Of a DNA stretch of 64,000 nucleotides, positions 1 through 8,525 are shown one piece after another. The stretch comes from Chryseobacterium formosum (GTDB lineage: Bacteria > Bacteroidota > Bacteroidia > Flavobacteriales > Weeksellaceae). The DNA is taken from NCBI RefSeq assembly GCF_026460885.1, contig NZ_JAOVZW010000015.1:124001-188000 (forward strand), read 5' to 3'. The number at the start of each line of letters is the position of its first letter. The stretch's first letter is position 1. The notes under the pieces are model-generated. The model searched no databases. It was not told the origin of the DNA and was given only the letters and a program-made list of their open reading frames with translations. The position numbers and the translations under genes were made by a program.

Positions 1-2700
1 ACTTTAGTTACTTTCAATAGAGCTATTGATGGTGCTGTTGAATTTAAACAGGAAAATGGACAAATGTTTATTAAAACTCCTGTTGATGCGACGTATATGA
101 CGATGGCAACTCAGGCAACCGGAAATACTACGAAAGACAAATTTCAACCTTTGGTTTTAAGAAGTTTATATAGTATTAATGAACTAAAATTAGTTGTTCC
201 TGAGCCTCTTAGAAAAGGAAAATTGATAGCTTTTGAAGGCGATAAGAAGAAAGATCAGAACGTTCCAGACGCAATGACCATCGAACTTCAAGGTCCAAAA
301 ACAAAACAAATCGTAGAACTTTCTGTGGAAAGAGGAAATCCTAATGCTTACAAGCAAGTAACAATGGATGGATTGAATATTATGGTTGGTTTTGGTCCTA
401 AAATCTATAACACACCTTTCGCAATTAAACTTGATGATTTCGTGATGGAAACATATCCTGGAAGTTCATCTCCAAGTGCTTATGAAAGTCACGTAAAAGT
501 AATTGACGAAGGAAAACAGACACCCTATAAAATTTACATGAATAATATCCTTGACTATAAAGGTTACCGTTTTTTCCAGGCAAGTTATACGCCGGATAGA
601 ATGGGAACTTTACTTTCTGTAAACCACGATTACTGGGGAACTTTGATTTCTTACATCGGTTATACATTCTTATTCGGAGGTATGTTTGTAATGTTTTTCT
701 GGAAAGGAACACACTTCTGGAAACTTAATAAAATGCTGAAAGACATCAATAAAAAAAGAGCAGCAACAGTTGTTTTATTATTCTTAAGCTTAACATTAAG
801 TGCTCAGAAAATTGAAATGCATGGAACAGACGATGGAAGTGGTACCCATGTACATAAAGAAGGAGATAATCATACTCATGAAGTAGCTCCTCAAGCAGTT
901 CAATCACAGGGAAATCAGCAGAATTCTAATTCTTTAGCTGCTCCTTTGACGAAAATGAGGATAATTTCGCCAGACGAAATTATTTCGAGAAATAAAATTA
1001 GTGAAGAGCACGCTGACAAGTTTGGCTATCTTTTGGTGCAGAATTATGAGGGAAGAATTGTTCCGATTAATACACAGGCTTTAGATATTTTAAGAAAATT
1101 GTATCAAAAAGATAAGTTTAAAGGAACGGACGGAAAATACTTAACAGCTGAACAGTGGTTTTTGTCAATTAATACAGATACACCAAGCTGGACGATGGTT
1201 CCTCTTATAAAAGTGGATGCGAAAGGAGGGAAAGCTCTTTTAAAACGTGTAAAGGCAAATGAAGATGGTTATACAACTTTGATGAATTTGTTTCCATCGG
1301 ATGCTAACGGAAATCTAACTTATATTTTAGATGAAGAATATAACACAGCATTCCGTAAAAAACCAGCATTACAGTCTGAATATGACAAAGAGGTTATTAA
1401 ATTAAACGAAAAAGTTCAGATTTTCAATGAATTTTTTAGTGGTCAGTTTATGAGAATCGTTCCTGTGAAAAATGACCCAAATCATACTTGGCATTCTTGG
1501 CTTGACCAAAAAATGGAACCAGATATGGAATCTCAGAAAGTAATGGGACCTTATTTTGCAGAAGCACTTCAAGCTCAAAAAACAGGAGATTGGAGCAAGG
1601 CAGATATTGAATTAAAAAAATTATCAGATTATCAACAGAAATGGGGGAAAGCAGTTGTTCCGGCAAAAGAGAAAGTTGATTTAGAAGTTTTTATCAATAA
1701 AGCAAACATCAACTTTTTCTTATTAATTTTCTACACTATTATTGGCGGATTAGTATTTGTTTTAGGTTTTGTGGAATTATTTAAGCCTACCAAAATTCTT
1801 AATAATATCATCAAAGGAATTATTTATATTGGACTTGTAGGTTACGTTATACACTTTTTAGGACTTATTGCAAGATGGTATATTTCCGGACATGCTCCTT
1901 GGAGTAACGGTTACGAAGCAATCATTTTCATTTCTTGGATAGGAGTTTCAGCGGGAATGATGTTCTATTTCGGATTTGGAAATCCAAAATTGAAACAACA
2001 AGATTCTGAAAAGAAATTATCAAATAAAAACCATTCTAATGCATTAATTCCAGCAGCAGGATTTATGGTTGCAGTAATCATGATGGGCTTTGCTCATGGA
2101 GCAGTAGCACTTAACCCGCAGATTACACCATTGGCACCGGTTCTTAAATCTTATTGGTTAGTTGTACACGTCGCCATTATTGTATCGAGTTACGGTTTCT
2201 TCGCATTGTCGATGATTATTGCCGTAATTACACTGATATTCTATATAATTACAGATAAAAAACAGTTCCAATTGCATAATGATTCTACATTAAAAGAATT
2301 GGCAATTGTATCTGAAATGTCTTTAACAATCGGGCTTTTTGCATTAACTGTAGGAAACTTCTTAGGTGGAATCTGGGCAAATGAATCTTGGGGAAGATAT
2401 TGGAGCTGGGATCCGAAAGAAACTTGGGCATTTATCTCAATTATGGTGTATGCATTTGTTTTACACATGAGATTAGTTCCGGGACTGAGAAGCAGATGGG
2501 CATTCAGTGTAGCGACAATGTTCGCTTTCTGCTCAATGGTTATGACGTATTTCGGAGTGAATTATTACTTGAGTGGACTTCACTCTTATGCAGCAGGAGA
2601 TCCTGTTCCAATTCCGGCTTGGGTATATATCGGTTTAGCAGCCATGTTTACTTTAGCATTAGTATCTTACTTTAAGTTTGTTGCTTTAAAGAAAAAATAA
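1..2700 (+). CDS. ccsBA: Fused cytochrome c biogenesis protein CcsBA (ResB + CcsA), 5' end outside window
   Basis: The frame is open from base 1, so the start lies before the window; the first ATG at 64 is internal. The protein exports haem and attaches it to apocytochrome c at the outer face of the inner membrane (System II). The first ~220 codons look like the end of a ResB domain, followed by a membrane segment, then a long soluble stretch. From about nt 1710 there are eight or nine hydrophobic segments of a CcsA domain. The haem-handling tryptophan-rich motif WGRYWSWDPKETW lies at nt 2389-2427. Fusion of ResB and CcsA in one chain is usual in Bacteroidota. A strong terminator follows directly, so this ends its transcription unit. 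The family call is firm; only the N-terminal part cannot be judged. Confidence 0.93.
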   Translation, partial: TLVTFNRAIDGAVEFKQENGQMFIKTPVDATYMTMATQATGNTTKDKFQPLVLRSLYSINELKLVVPEPLRKGKLIAFEGDKKKDQNVPDAMTIELQGPKTKQIVELSVERGNPNAYKQVTMDGLNIMVGFGPKIYNTPFAIKLDDFVMETYPGSSSPSAYESHVKVIDEGKQTPYKIYMNNILDYKGYRFFQASYTPDRMGTLLSVNHDYWGTLISYIGYTFLFGGMFVMFFWKGTHFWKLNKMLKDINKKRAATVVLLFLSLTLSAQKIEMHGTDDGSGTHVHKEGDNHTHEVAPQAVQSQGNQQNSNSLAAPLTKMRIISPDEIISRNKISEEHADKFGYLLVQNYEGRIVPINTQALDILRKLYQKDKFKGTDGKYLTAEQWFLSINTDTPSWTMVPLIKVDAKGGKALLKRVKANEDGYTTLMNLFPSDANGNLTYILDEEYNTAFRKKPALQSEYDKEVIKLNEKVQIFNEFFSGQFMRIVPVKNDPNHTWHSWLDQKMEPDMESQKVMGPYFAEALQAQKTGDWSKADIELKKLSDYQQKWGKAVVPAKEKVDLEVFINKANINFFLLIFYTIIGGLVFVLGFVELFKPTKILNNIIKGIIYIGLVGYVIHFLGLIARWYISGHAPWSNGYEAIIFISWIGVSAGMMFYFGFGNPKLKQQDSEKKLSNKNHSNALIPAAGFMVAVIMMGFAHGAVALNPQITPLAPVLKSYWLVVHVAIIVSSYGFFALSMIIAVITLIFYIITDKKQFQLHNDSTLKELAIVSEMSLTIGLFALTVGNFLGGIWANESWGRYWSWDPKETWAFISIMVYAFVLHMRLVPGLRSRWAFSVATMFAFCSMVMTYFGVNYYLSGLHSYAAGDPVPIPAWVYIGLAAMFTLALVSYFKFVALKKK

Positions 2701-2720
2701 AATTCAATTTATATATTATT

Positions 2721-2754
2721 AAAAATCCCGAAAGAAATTTTTCGGGATTTTTTT
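2721..2754 (+). terminator. Rho-independent terminator after ccsBA
   Basis: Inverted repeat AATCCCGAAA / TTTCGGGATT with a six-base loop, followed by a run of T. It lies 20 bases after the ccsBA stop. Confidence 0.85.
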
Positions 2755-2846
2755 GTTTTAAAATAATTTTAAACTCATCATTTATAATTCAAAATTTATC
2801 CATATCTTTATGATATCAAAATAATATCACTTTAAAAATTACAATC

Positions 2847-3725
2847 ATGGAAAAAGTTTTAAAACCAATGTCAGGTTATTTGGCATTAATTCTTTCGTTA
2901 ATCTTATTGGGAGTTTCAGTTTATCTTTTTATAACAGGAATCAATGACGGGGAAAATGTTGACGTAACTTATATTATTATATCAACTGTTGCTTTTTTTC
3001 TAATGTGCTTTTTATTGAAAGGATTAATGATTATTCAACCCAACCATTCCAGAGTTTTGAATTTCTTCGGAAGATATGTGGGAACGGTAAAAGACAACGG
3101 AATGTTCTTTATTAATCCATTATATTCATCTCAAAAAATGTCTCTACGTTCTGAAAACTTACAAGGACAAACATTGAAAGTAAACGATAAAATGGGTAAT
3201 CCCATCGAAATTGGAGTAGTAATGGTTTGGAAAGTTGGAGATACTTATAAAGCAGCTTTTGATGTTGAAAGATATTCAGACTTTGTAAAAATGCAGAGTG
3301 AAGCGGCAGTTCGTCATTTAGCAATGAGTTTTCCTTATGACAATTTAGAAGATGATCATGCTCCGATTACTTTAAGAGAAGGTGGTGATAAAATCAATTC
3401 AATTCTTGAACAGGAATTAACAGACCGACTTTCAAAAGCAGGAATTATCATTCAGGAAGCGAGAATTTCGCACTTAGCCTATGCATCAGAAATTGCAGGA
3501 GCAATGCTTCAAAGACAACAGGCTACAGCAATTGTTGCAGCAAGAACTAAAATCGTTGAAGGGGCAGTCGGGATGGTTGATTTAGCTTTAAAGAAACTTT
3601 CAGAAGAAAATATCGTAGAATTGGATGATGAAAGAAAAGCAGCAATGGTAAGTAATTTAATGGTCGTTCTTTGTGGCGAAAAAGCAGCACAACCAATTTT
3701 AAATGCAGGAACGTTGTATAATTAA
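2847..3725 (+). CDS. SPFH / Band 7 domain membrane protein
   Basis: 292 residues. Two hydrophobic segments (about residues 8-32 and 42-64) anchor the protein. A Band 7 domain follows from about residue 66, with the family-typical stretch IIQPNHSRVLNFFGRYVGT and a charged, helix-rich region around residues 130-250 containing AAVRHL and LQRQQATAIVAA. Such proteins form ring-like assemblies at the inner membrane and are linked to protease control or membrane microdomains; the exact partner is unknown here. The downstream neighbour is a small ribbon-helix-helix protein in the same direction, an arrangement I recall from related genomes. No clear promoter was found; a near-match to the -7 element (TATCTTTA) lies near 2803. 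The family is certain, the role is not. Confidence 0.88.
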   Translation: MEKVLKPMSGYLALILSLILLGVSVYLFITGINDGENVDVTYIIISTVAFFLMCFLLKGLMIIQPNHSRVLNFFGRYVGTVKDNGMFFINPLYSSQKMSLRSENLQGQTLKVNDKMGNPIEIGVVMVWKVGDTYKAAFDVERYSDFVKMQSEAAVRHLAMSFPYDNLEDDHAPITLREGGDKINSILEQELTDRLSKAGIIIQEARISHLAYASEIAGAMLQRQQATAIVAARTKIVEGAVGMVDLALKKLSEENIVELDDERKAAMVSNLMVVLCGEKAAQPILNAGTLYN

Positions 3726-3837
3726 GGTTGAGCTAAGATTGATAACAAAGAGATTGTTGTAATTAATTAAAATTACAGTGTTCTTTGCTGAGTGAAACGC
3801 CTTTGCGAACTTAAAAATAATCACATTATAAAAAAAT

Positions 3838-3857
3838 CTTTGCGCTCTTTGCGTTAA
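3838..3857. repeat. CTTTGCG-type intergenic repeat motif
   Basis: The 160-base spacer between the SPFH and ribbon-helix-helix genes holds CTTTGCGCTCTTTGCGTTAA at its 3' end and a related GCCTTTGCGAAC near 3800. The same kind of motif forms the ends of the large palindrome at 51374-51544. No second arm is visible here, so this looks like a partial copy. Confidence 0.45.
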
Positions 3858-3885
3858 AAACAAAGCAATAAGAAAAACAGACAAA

Positions 3886-4074
3886 ATGAAATCAGAAAAA
3901 GCTCAAAACTCTCCCGAAAACAAAAGCAAAAAATCTTTCGTGATAAGGATAGATGAATCGACTTATAAACTTCTTGAAAAATGGGCAAATGATGAATTTA
4001 GAAGCGTCAACGGACAGATTGAATATCTTCTTAGTCAAAGTTTAATCAATTCGGGAAGAAAGAAAAAAGAATAA
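3886..4074 (+). CDS. Small Arc-type ribbon-helix-helix protein
   Basis: 62 residues: a basic N-terminus, then SFVIRIDESTYKLLEKWA and a second helix FRSVNGQIEYLLSQSL. The pattern of a short beta strand followed by two helices is typical of Arc/MetJ ribbon-helix-helix DNA-binding proteins, although this version lacks obvious specificity residues. It follows the SPFH gene after 160 bases and may be co-transcribed with it. Its target is unknown; it could also act as a protein partner of the SPFH assembly. The fold is moderately sure, the function is not assigned. Confidence 0.72.
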   Translation: MKSEKAQNSPENKSKKSFVIRIDESTYKLLEKWANDEFRSVNGQIEYLLSQSLINSGRKKKE

Positions 4075-4123
4075 TTTAGTTTTAAACAAAAATCAAAAGC
4101 AGAGAATAATTTCTTTGCTTTTT

Positions 4124-4318
4124 TTATTCAGCAGCACCGGTAAAATATCCGCTGATAATGCTCCAGAAGTTTTTACCCATGAAATAAATAAGGGTAGAAG
4201 TGATGATACCTTTTACCGTAAAAAATACAATTCCCCAAATCCCGAATTTCTTCAGCATTTTTTTCCACCTTGTACTTTTTTCTACATTTTGTTCTTTTAA
4301 AACTTCCTTATTTTCCAT
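4124..4318 (-). CDS. Small single-pass membrane protein, unknown function
   Basis: 64 residues starting MENKEVLKEQNVEKS, with a basic stretch (RWKKMLKKFG) followed by one hydrophobic segment (about residues 27-48, IWGIVFFTVKGIITSTLIYF). The longer reading from 4345 is rejected: a minus-strand -7 element at 4343-4350 covers that codon, so transcription should begin near 4338 and the ATG at 4318 is the first usable start. The gene converges on the ribbon-helix-helix gene. I do not recognise a named family. The promoter placement and protein-like composition make it likely to be real. Confidence 0.6.
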   Translation of the reverse strand: MENKEVLKEQNVEKSTRWKKMLKKFGIWGIVFFTVKGIITSTLIYFMGKNFWSIISGYFTGAAE

Positions 4319-4342
4319 TTCAGAGTAGTAAATATTGGTGTA

Positions 4343-4350
4343 CAAAGATA
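4343..4350 (-). promoter_or_regulatory. -7 promoter element for the small membrane protein
   Basis: On the minus strand the sequence is TATCTTTG, a full match to TAnnTTTG. It lies 25 bases upstream of the ATG at 4318. Confidence 0.6.
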
Positions 4351-4454
4351 GGCATGTTTAAAACGATTCCAAATAATAAATAGGTTAAAAAAAATTAAAA
4401 TTTCCCAGTTGAGTAATATTTTCTATCTTAGGCAAAACGAAAAGTTAAATTTTT

Positions 4455-6005
4455 ATGTCAAAAAAAATCAAAGATTTCGGAATTGAAAATTCATTAAAAA
4501 ATTTAGGAATCAAAGATGAAAATAAAGGAACTTCCATTGGCGGAAAATTCTTTGCATCAGGAAAATCGATAGAAAGTTATTCTCCCGCAGACGGAAGATT
4601 AATCGGAAAAGTAAAATTGTCAAACGAAAAAGATTACGACAAAGTAATAGAATCTGCTCAAAAAGCATTCTTAGAATTCAGAACAATGCCTGCGCCGAAA
4701 AGAGGCGAAATTGTACGCCAACTCGGGCAAAAATTAAGACAATATAAAGAGGATCTTGGAAAACTGGTTTCTTACGAAATGGGGAAATCATTACAGGAAG
4801 GTCTTGGTGAAGTTCAGGAAATGATAGACATTTGCGATTTTGCAGTTGGTTTATCAAGACAGCTTCACGGTTACACAATGCATTCTGAAAGACCTGGTCA
4901 CAGAATGTACGAGCAATATCATCCGCTTGGAATTGTCAGCATCATTACAGCTTTCAATTTTCCGGTTGCAGTTTGGGCTTGGAATACAGCTTTAGCTTGG
5001 ATTTGTGGAAACGTTACGATCTGGAAACCATCAGAAAAAACTCCGCTTTGTGCAATTGCTTGCCAAAATATTATGAATGAAGTTTTAGCAGAAAATAATC
5101 TTTCTGAAGGAATTTCAAGTGTATTGGTTGCAGATCACACCATCGGACAGAAATTAGTTGACGACAAACGTGTTGCCTTAGTTTCATTCACAGGTTCTAC
5201 AAGAGTTGGAAGAATAGTTTCTTCTAAAGTAGCTGAAAGATTTGGAAAATCTATTTTAGAATTGGGCGGAAACAATGCCATCATTATTTCTAAAGATGCA
5301 GATTTGGATATGTCAATTATCGGAGCTGTTTTCGGAGCAGTCGGAACTGCAGGACAAAGATGTACGTCTACGAGAAGATTGATCATTCATGAGTCAGTTT
5401 ATGACGAAGTGAAAAACCGTTTGGCAAAAGCTTACGGACAACTAAAAATCGGAAATCCATTAGACGAAAATATGCACGTTGGACCGCTTATCGATGTTGA
5501 AGCGGTAAATCAATACGAATTAGCAATTGAAAAGTGCAAAAAAGAAGGCGGTAAATTCGTTGTTGAAGGTGGCGTTTTAGAAGGAAAAGACTACGAATCT
5601 GGCTGTTATGTAAAACCATGTATCGCCGAAGTTAAAAATTCTTTCGAAATCGTTCAGCACGAAACTTTTGCACCTATTTTATATTTAATTAAATACTCAA
5701 CTTTAGAAGAAGCGATTGCAATTCAAAATGATGTTCCTCAAGGTTTATCATCTGCAATTATGACTCAGAATTTGAGAGAAGCTGAATTATTCCTTTCTCA
5801 CGCAGGTTCAGATTGTGGAATTGCAAACGTTAATATCGGAACTTCAGGTGCTGAAATTGGTGGAGCTTTCGGTGGTGAAAAAGAAACTGGAGGCGGTAGA
5901 GAATCTGGTTCTGATGTTTGGAAATATTACATGAGAAGACAAACCAATACCATTAATTACACTGCAAGTCTTCCATTGGCTCAGGGAATTAAATTTGATT
6001 TATAA
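4455..6005 (+). CDS. L-piperideine-6-carboxylate (aminoadipate semialdehyde) dehydrogenase, ALDH7 family
   Basis: 516 residues, full length for the antiquitin-type (ALDH7) aldehyde dehydrogenases. The catalytic cysteine is Cys303 in TAGQRCTSTRR and the general base Glu269 is in ILELGGNNA. The product oxidises aminoadipate semialdehyde, in equilibrium with piperideine-6-carboxylate, to L-2-aminoadipate with NAD(P)+. The assignment of substrate rests on the next gene, lysine 6-aminotransferase, which makes this semialdehyde; the same pair (lat, pcd) is known from Flavobacterium lutescens. The two genes are separated by 88 bases that can form a hairpin. The ALDH7 family is very sure, the substrate well supported by context. 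Confidence 0.92.
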   Translation: MSKKIKDFGIENSLKNLGIKDENKGTSIGGKFFASGKSIESYSPADGRLIGKVKLSNEKDYDKVIESAQKAFLEFRTMPAPKRGEIVRQLGQKLRQYKEDLGKLVSYEMGKSLQEGLGEVQEMIDICDFAVGLSRQLHGYTMHSERPGHRMYEQYHPLGIVSIITAFNFPVAVWAWNTALAWICGNVTIWKPSEKTPLCAIACQNIMNEVLAENNLSEGISSVLVADHTIGQKLVDDKRVALVSFTGSTRVGRIVSSKVAERFGKSILELGGNNAIIISKDADLDMSIIGAVFGAVGTAGQRCTSTRRLIIHESVYDEVKNRLAKAYGQLKIGNPLDENMHVGPLIDVEAVNQYELAIEKCKKEGGKFVVEGGVLEGKDYESGCYVKPCIAEVKNSFEIVQHETFAPILYLIKYSTLEEAIAIQNDVPQGLSSAIMTQNLREAELFLSHAGSDCGIANVNIGTSGAEIGGAFGGEKETGGGRESGSDVWKYYMRRQTNTINYTASLPLAQGIKFDL

Positions 6006-6022
6006 ATATTTAAAAATTCTGA

Positions 6023-6070
6023 ATTCAGAGATTTAAAAATATTAAACTAATAATATGTAAATCTCTGAAT
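6023..6070. repeat. Intergenic inverted repeat between the dehydrogenase and lat
   Basis: ATTCAGAGATTTA at 6023-6035 is the exact reverse complement of TAAATCTCTGAAT at 6058-6070, with a 22-base loop. There is no T-run after it, so it is not a standard terminator. It could act as an RNA-processing or stability hairpin, or be a small dispersed repeat. Confidence 0.6.
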
Positions 6071-6093
6071 TTCTAAATCTCAAAATTTAAAAA

Positions 6094-7419
6094 ATGGACA
6101 ATATATTAGAAATTCAGTCAAATAAAATAAAAGAAACCGTAGGAAAACACGTTTTGGCAGACGGTTTTGACTTTGTAATGGATATTGAAAACTCTCACGG
6201 ATCTTGGATTCATGATTCGGTTTCAGGGAAAAATCTTCTTGATATGTTTTCAATGTTCGGCTCTGCTTCTATCGGTTACAATCATCCATATTTAGTTGAA
6301 AAATCTGAATGGCTGGGAAAAATGGCTATTAATAAACCAACTTTAGCTGATGTTTATTCTAAAGAATATGCACATTTTCTTGAAGTTTTCGAAAGAGTGG
6401 TTTTACCTAAAGAATTGCAGTATGCATTTTTTATTGAAGGTGGAGCTTTAGGTGTTGAAAATGCCATGAAAGCTTGTTTCGACTGGAAAACAAGAAAAAA
6501 TTTTGAAAAAGGTTTAGATATTGAAGCGGGAATTTGTATTCATTTCAGACAGGCATTTCATGGAAGAAGCGGTTATACTTTAAGTTTGACCAACACTTCA
6601 GACCCAAGAAAATATCAGTATTTCCCGATGTTTGAATGGCCAAGAATTTTGAATCCTAAATTACATTTCCCGATTACTGAAGAAAATTTAGAGGAAACCA
6701 TTAAAAATGAAAATTTAGCTTTACTTCAAATTACGGAAGCTATTCTTTCGAATCCTGATAAAGTGGCTTGTATTATTATTGAACCAATTCAGGCTGAAGG
6801 TGGCGATAATCATTTCAGAGACGAATTTTTTGTTGGTTTAAGAAAAATCTGCGACGAGCATGAAGTTCTTTTAATTTTTGACGAAGTACAGACAGGAATT
6901 GGAATTACTGGTAAAATGTGGGCTTTTGAGCATTTAAGTGTGAGACCGGATATTATTTCATTCGGTAAAAAAACTCAGGTTTGTGGAGTTTTAGCGAATA
7001 AAGAAAAATTTGACGAAATTCCTAATAATGTGTTCAGAGAAAGCTCAAGAATCAATTCTACTTTCGGTGGAAACTTTATTGATATGCTTCGTTTTCAATT
7101 GGTAATGGAAGTTATCGAAAAAGAAAATCTTTTAGAAAACGCTAATATCGTTGGTGAATATCTTTTGGAAGGTTTACAAACTTTGGTTCAAAAATATCCT
7201 GAAAAATTATCAAACGCTAGAGGAAAAGGTTTGATGTGTGCAATAGATTTGCCTTCGGGACAACATAGAGATCAAATGAGAAATGAATTGTACAATGACG
7301 GTTTAATCATTCTTTCTTGCGGTGATCAGTCAATAAGATTCAGACCACATTTGAATGTTACTAAAGAGGAAATTCAGATTGCTTTAGATAAAATTGAAAA
7401 TAATATTAATAAGATTTAA
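6094..7419 (+). CDS. lat: L-lysine 6-aminotransferase (PLP-dependent, class III)
   Basis: 441 residues, the normal length. It transfers the epsilon-amino group of L-lysine to 2-oxoglutarate, giving aminoadipate semialdehyde. Class III aminotransferase signatures are present: FIEGGALGVENAMKACFDWKT near the substrate site, LIFDEVQTGIG with the cofactor-binding aspartate, and SFGKKTQVCG holding the PLP lysine (Lys292 or Lys293). The last motif is characteristic of lysine 6-aminotransferases rather than ornithine or acetylornithine enzymes. It follows its pathway partner, the ALDH7 dehydrogenase, and precedes a DUF2007 gene before a terminator. Together they convert lysine to 2-aminoadipate. Confidence 0.93.
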   Translation: MDNILEIQSNKIKETVGKHVLADGFDFVMDIENSHGSWIHDSVSGKNLLDMFSMFGSASIGYNHPYLVEKSEWLGKMAINKPTLADVYSKEYAHFLEVFERVVLPKELQYAFFIEGGALGVENAMKACFDWKTRKNFEKGLDIEAGICIHFRQAFHGRSGYTLSLTNTSDPRKYQYFPMFEWPRILNPKLHFPITEENLEETIKNENLALLQITEAILSNPDKVACIIIEPIQAEGGDNHFRDEFFVGLRKICDEHEVLLIFDEVQTGIGITGKMWAFEHLSVRPDIISFGKKTQVCGVLANKEKFDEIPNNVFRESSRINSTFGGNFIDMLRFQLVMEVIEKENLLENANIVGEYLLEGLQTLVQKYPEKLSNARGKGLMCAIDLPSGQHRDQMRNELYNDGLIILSCGDQSIRFRPHLNVTKEEIQIALDKIENNINKI

Positions 7420-7481
7420 AACTACAAATTTGGAATTCTGAAAAAAAAATTCTAAATTTAGATACTCAAAATGGATTTTAT

Positions 7482-7706
7482 ATGGAAAGAAACACAAGAG
7501 TATCAGTTTTTGAAAGTGACAAACCTGCAGAAATACAGTTGATAAAATCAAAATTAGAAGATGCACAGATCACGAATAATGTAGAAAATAACTATCTTAC
7601 TTTTACAACAACGCCTACAGCAACAACTTTAAAAGTAATGGTAGATTTGCAGGACGAAAAGAAGGCATTTGACATTATAGATGCTTATCTTCAACAAAAT
7701 CAATAA
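7482..7706 (+). CDS. DUF2007 domain protein (putative signal-transducing protein)
   Basis: 74 residues. The sequence pattern RVSVFESDKPAEIQLIKSKLEDAQI followed by two strands (NYLTFTT, LKVMVDLQD) and a final helix matches the small DUF2007 alpha-beta fold related to regulatory subunits. It sits 62 bases after lat and before a strong terminator, so it is likely the last gene of the lysine-degradation operon. In this position it could modulate the enzymes, but nothing in the sequence proves it. A spacer hairpin (AAATTT near 7426 and 7455) precedes it. Family likely, role unknown. Confidence 0.78.
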   Translation: MERNTRVSVFESDKPAEIQLIKSKLEDAQITNNVENNYLTFTTTPTATTLKVMVDLQDEKKAFDIIDAYLQQNQ

Positions 7707-7740
7707 AAACAATTTCATAATTTTAAATTTTACTACTTCG

Positions 7741-7779
7741 AAACCGAAAATTAATTCATTTTAATTTTCGGTTTTTTTT
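7741..7779 (+). terminator. Terminator of the lysine-degradation operon
   Basis: A 14-base stem beginning AAACCGAAAATTAA and closing TTAATTTTCGGTTT, followed by a run of T. It stands 34 bases after the DUF2007 stop. Confidence 0.88.
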
Positions 7780-7883
7780 GTACTCAGCAACAAATTATTA
7801 TTTTCTTAATAAAATTTTAATGTGAAATTTTTGGCATTGATTATGTTATTTCTCAATTTTCAAGTTTGTAATATAAACTTCTT

Positions 7884-8402
7884 ATGACTAATAAAAACGA
7901 AATCCAATTTAGAAAAGCAGAATCTTCAGATATTCTAATTATATGGGAAATTATTCAGCAATCTATTGAGCGCCGAAGAAAAGACGGAAGTACACAATGG
8001 CAAAACGGATATCCCAATCTTCAAACCATTGAAAGTGATGTTTCTAAAGGGTTTGGTCATGTTTTGACAGTTAATGATGATGTTTCGGTTTATGTTGCGT
8101 TGATTTTCAACGACGAACCAGCCTACAGTTCGATTGATGGAGCCTGGTTGACGACGGGAGAATTTGTAGTTGTTCATAGGGTAGCTGTTTCAGAAAACTT
8201 TGCCGGACAAGGATTGGCGAAAAAACTCTTCAATTACGTTGAAGAATTTACAAAATCTCAGAATGTTTTGAGTATAAAAGTTGATACCAACTATGATAAT
8301 CTTGCGATGCTTAAAATTCTGGAATCTAAAGGCTATACTTATTGTGGTGAAGTTTATCTCGTAGGCGGAGAGAGAAAAGCCTTTGAAAAAGTGTTGATTT
8401 AA
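7884..8402 (+). CDS. GNAT family N-acetyltransferase
   Basis: 172 residues. The acetyl-CoA binding motif is seen as VHRVAVSENFAGQGLAKKLF (around residues 93-112), with the Q/RxxGxG/A pattern as GQGLA. A C-terminal KILESKGYTYCGEVY strand-turn is typical of the fold. The acceptor cannot be told from sequence; related flavobacterial proteins are annotated only as GNAT acetyltransferases. The gene stands alone between two terminated units, with a weak hairpin after it near 8420-8437. Family sure, substrate unknown. Confidence 0.88.
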   Translation: MTNKNEIQFRKAESSDILIIWEIIQQSIERRRKDGSTQWQNGYPNLQTIESDVSKGFGHVLTVNDDVSVYVALIFNDEPAYSSIDGAWLTTGEFVVVHRVAVSENFAGQGLAKKLFNYVEEFTKSQNVLSIKVDTNYDNLAMLKILESKGYTYCGEVYLVGGERKAFEKVLI

Positions 8403-8481
8403 AAAAACACAAAAGGTTAAATCAATTTTCATTGATTCTTTAAGAAACTATTTATTTATAAACTCTATTGAGTTTGTTCGT

Positions 8482-8496
8482 TTAGTTCCGAACTAA
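8482..8496. promoter_or_regulatory. Palindromic operator upstream of the MarR/GbsR-type regulator
   Basis: TTAGTTCCGAACTAA is a perfect 7+1+7 palindrome that ends four bases before the -7 element at 8501. Its position between the -33 and -7 regions is what a repressor of its own operon would use. Confidence 0.7.
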
Positions 8497-8500
8497 TTTT

Positions 8501-8508
8501 TACATTTG
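8501..8508 (+). promoter_or_regulatory. -7 promoter element of the efflux operon
   Basis: TACATTTG, a full TAnnTTTG match 18 bases before the start codon at 8526. No well-spaced -33 TTG is seen, which fits a promoter whose upstream part is shared with an operator. Confidence 0.7.
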
Positions 8509-8525
8509 CTAAAAATTATTTTATA

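Noticed and set aside
425..712. Minus-strand open frame inside ccsBA
   Set aside because: It lies wholly opposite conserved ResB sequence and has no protein-family character.
2388..2675. Second-frame plus-strand open frame within the CcsA domain
   Set aside because: Overlaps the haem-handling motif in another frame; a shadow.
4115..4300. Plus-strand open frame opposite the small membrane protein gene
   Set aside because: No promoter, and the composition reads as the complement of the minus-strand gene, which has a TATCTTTG element and a membrane helix.
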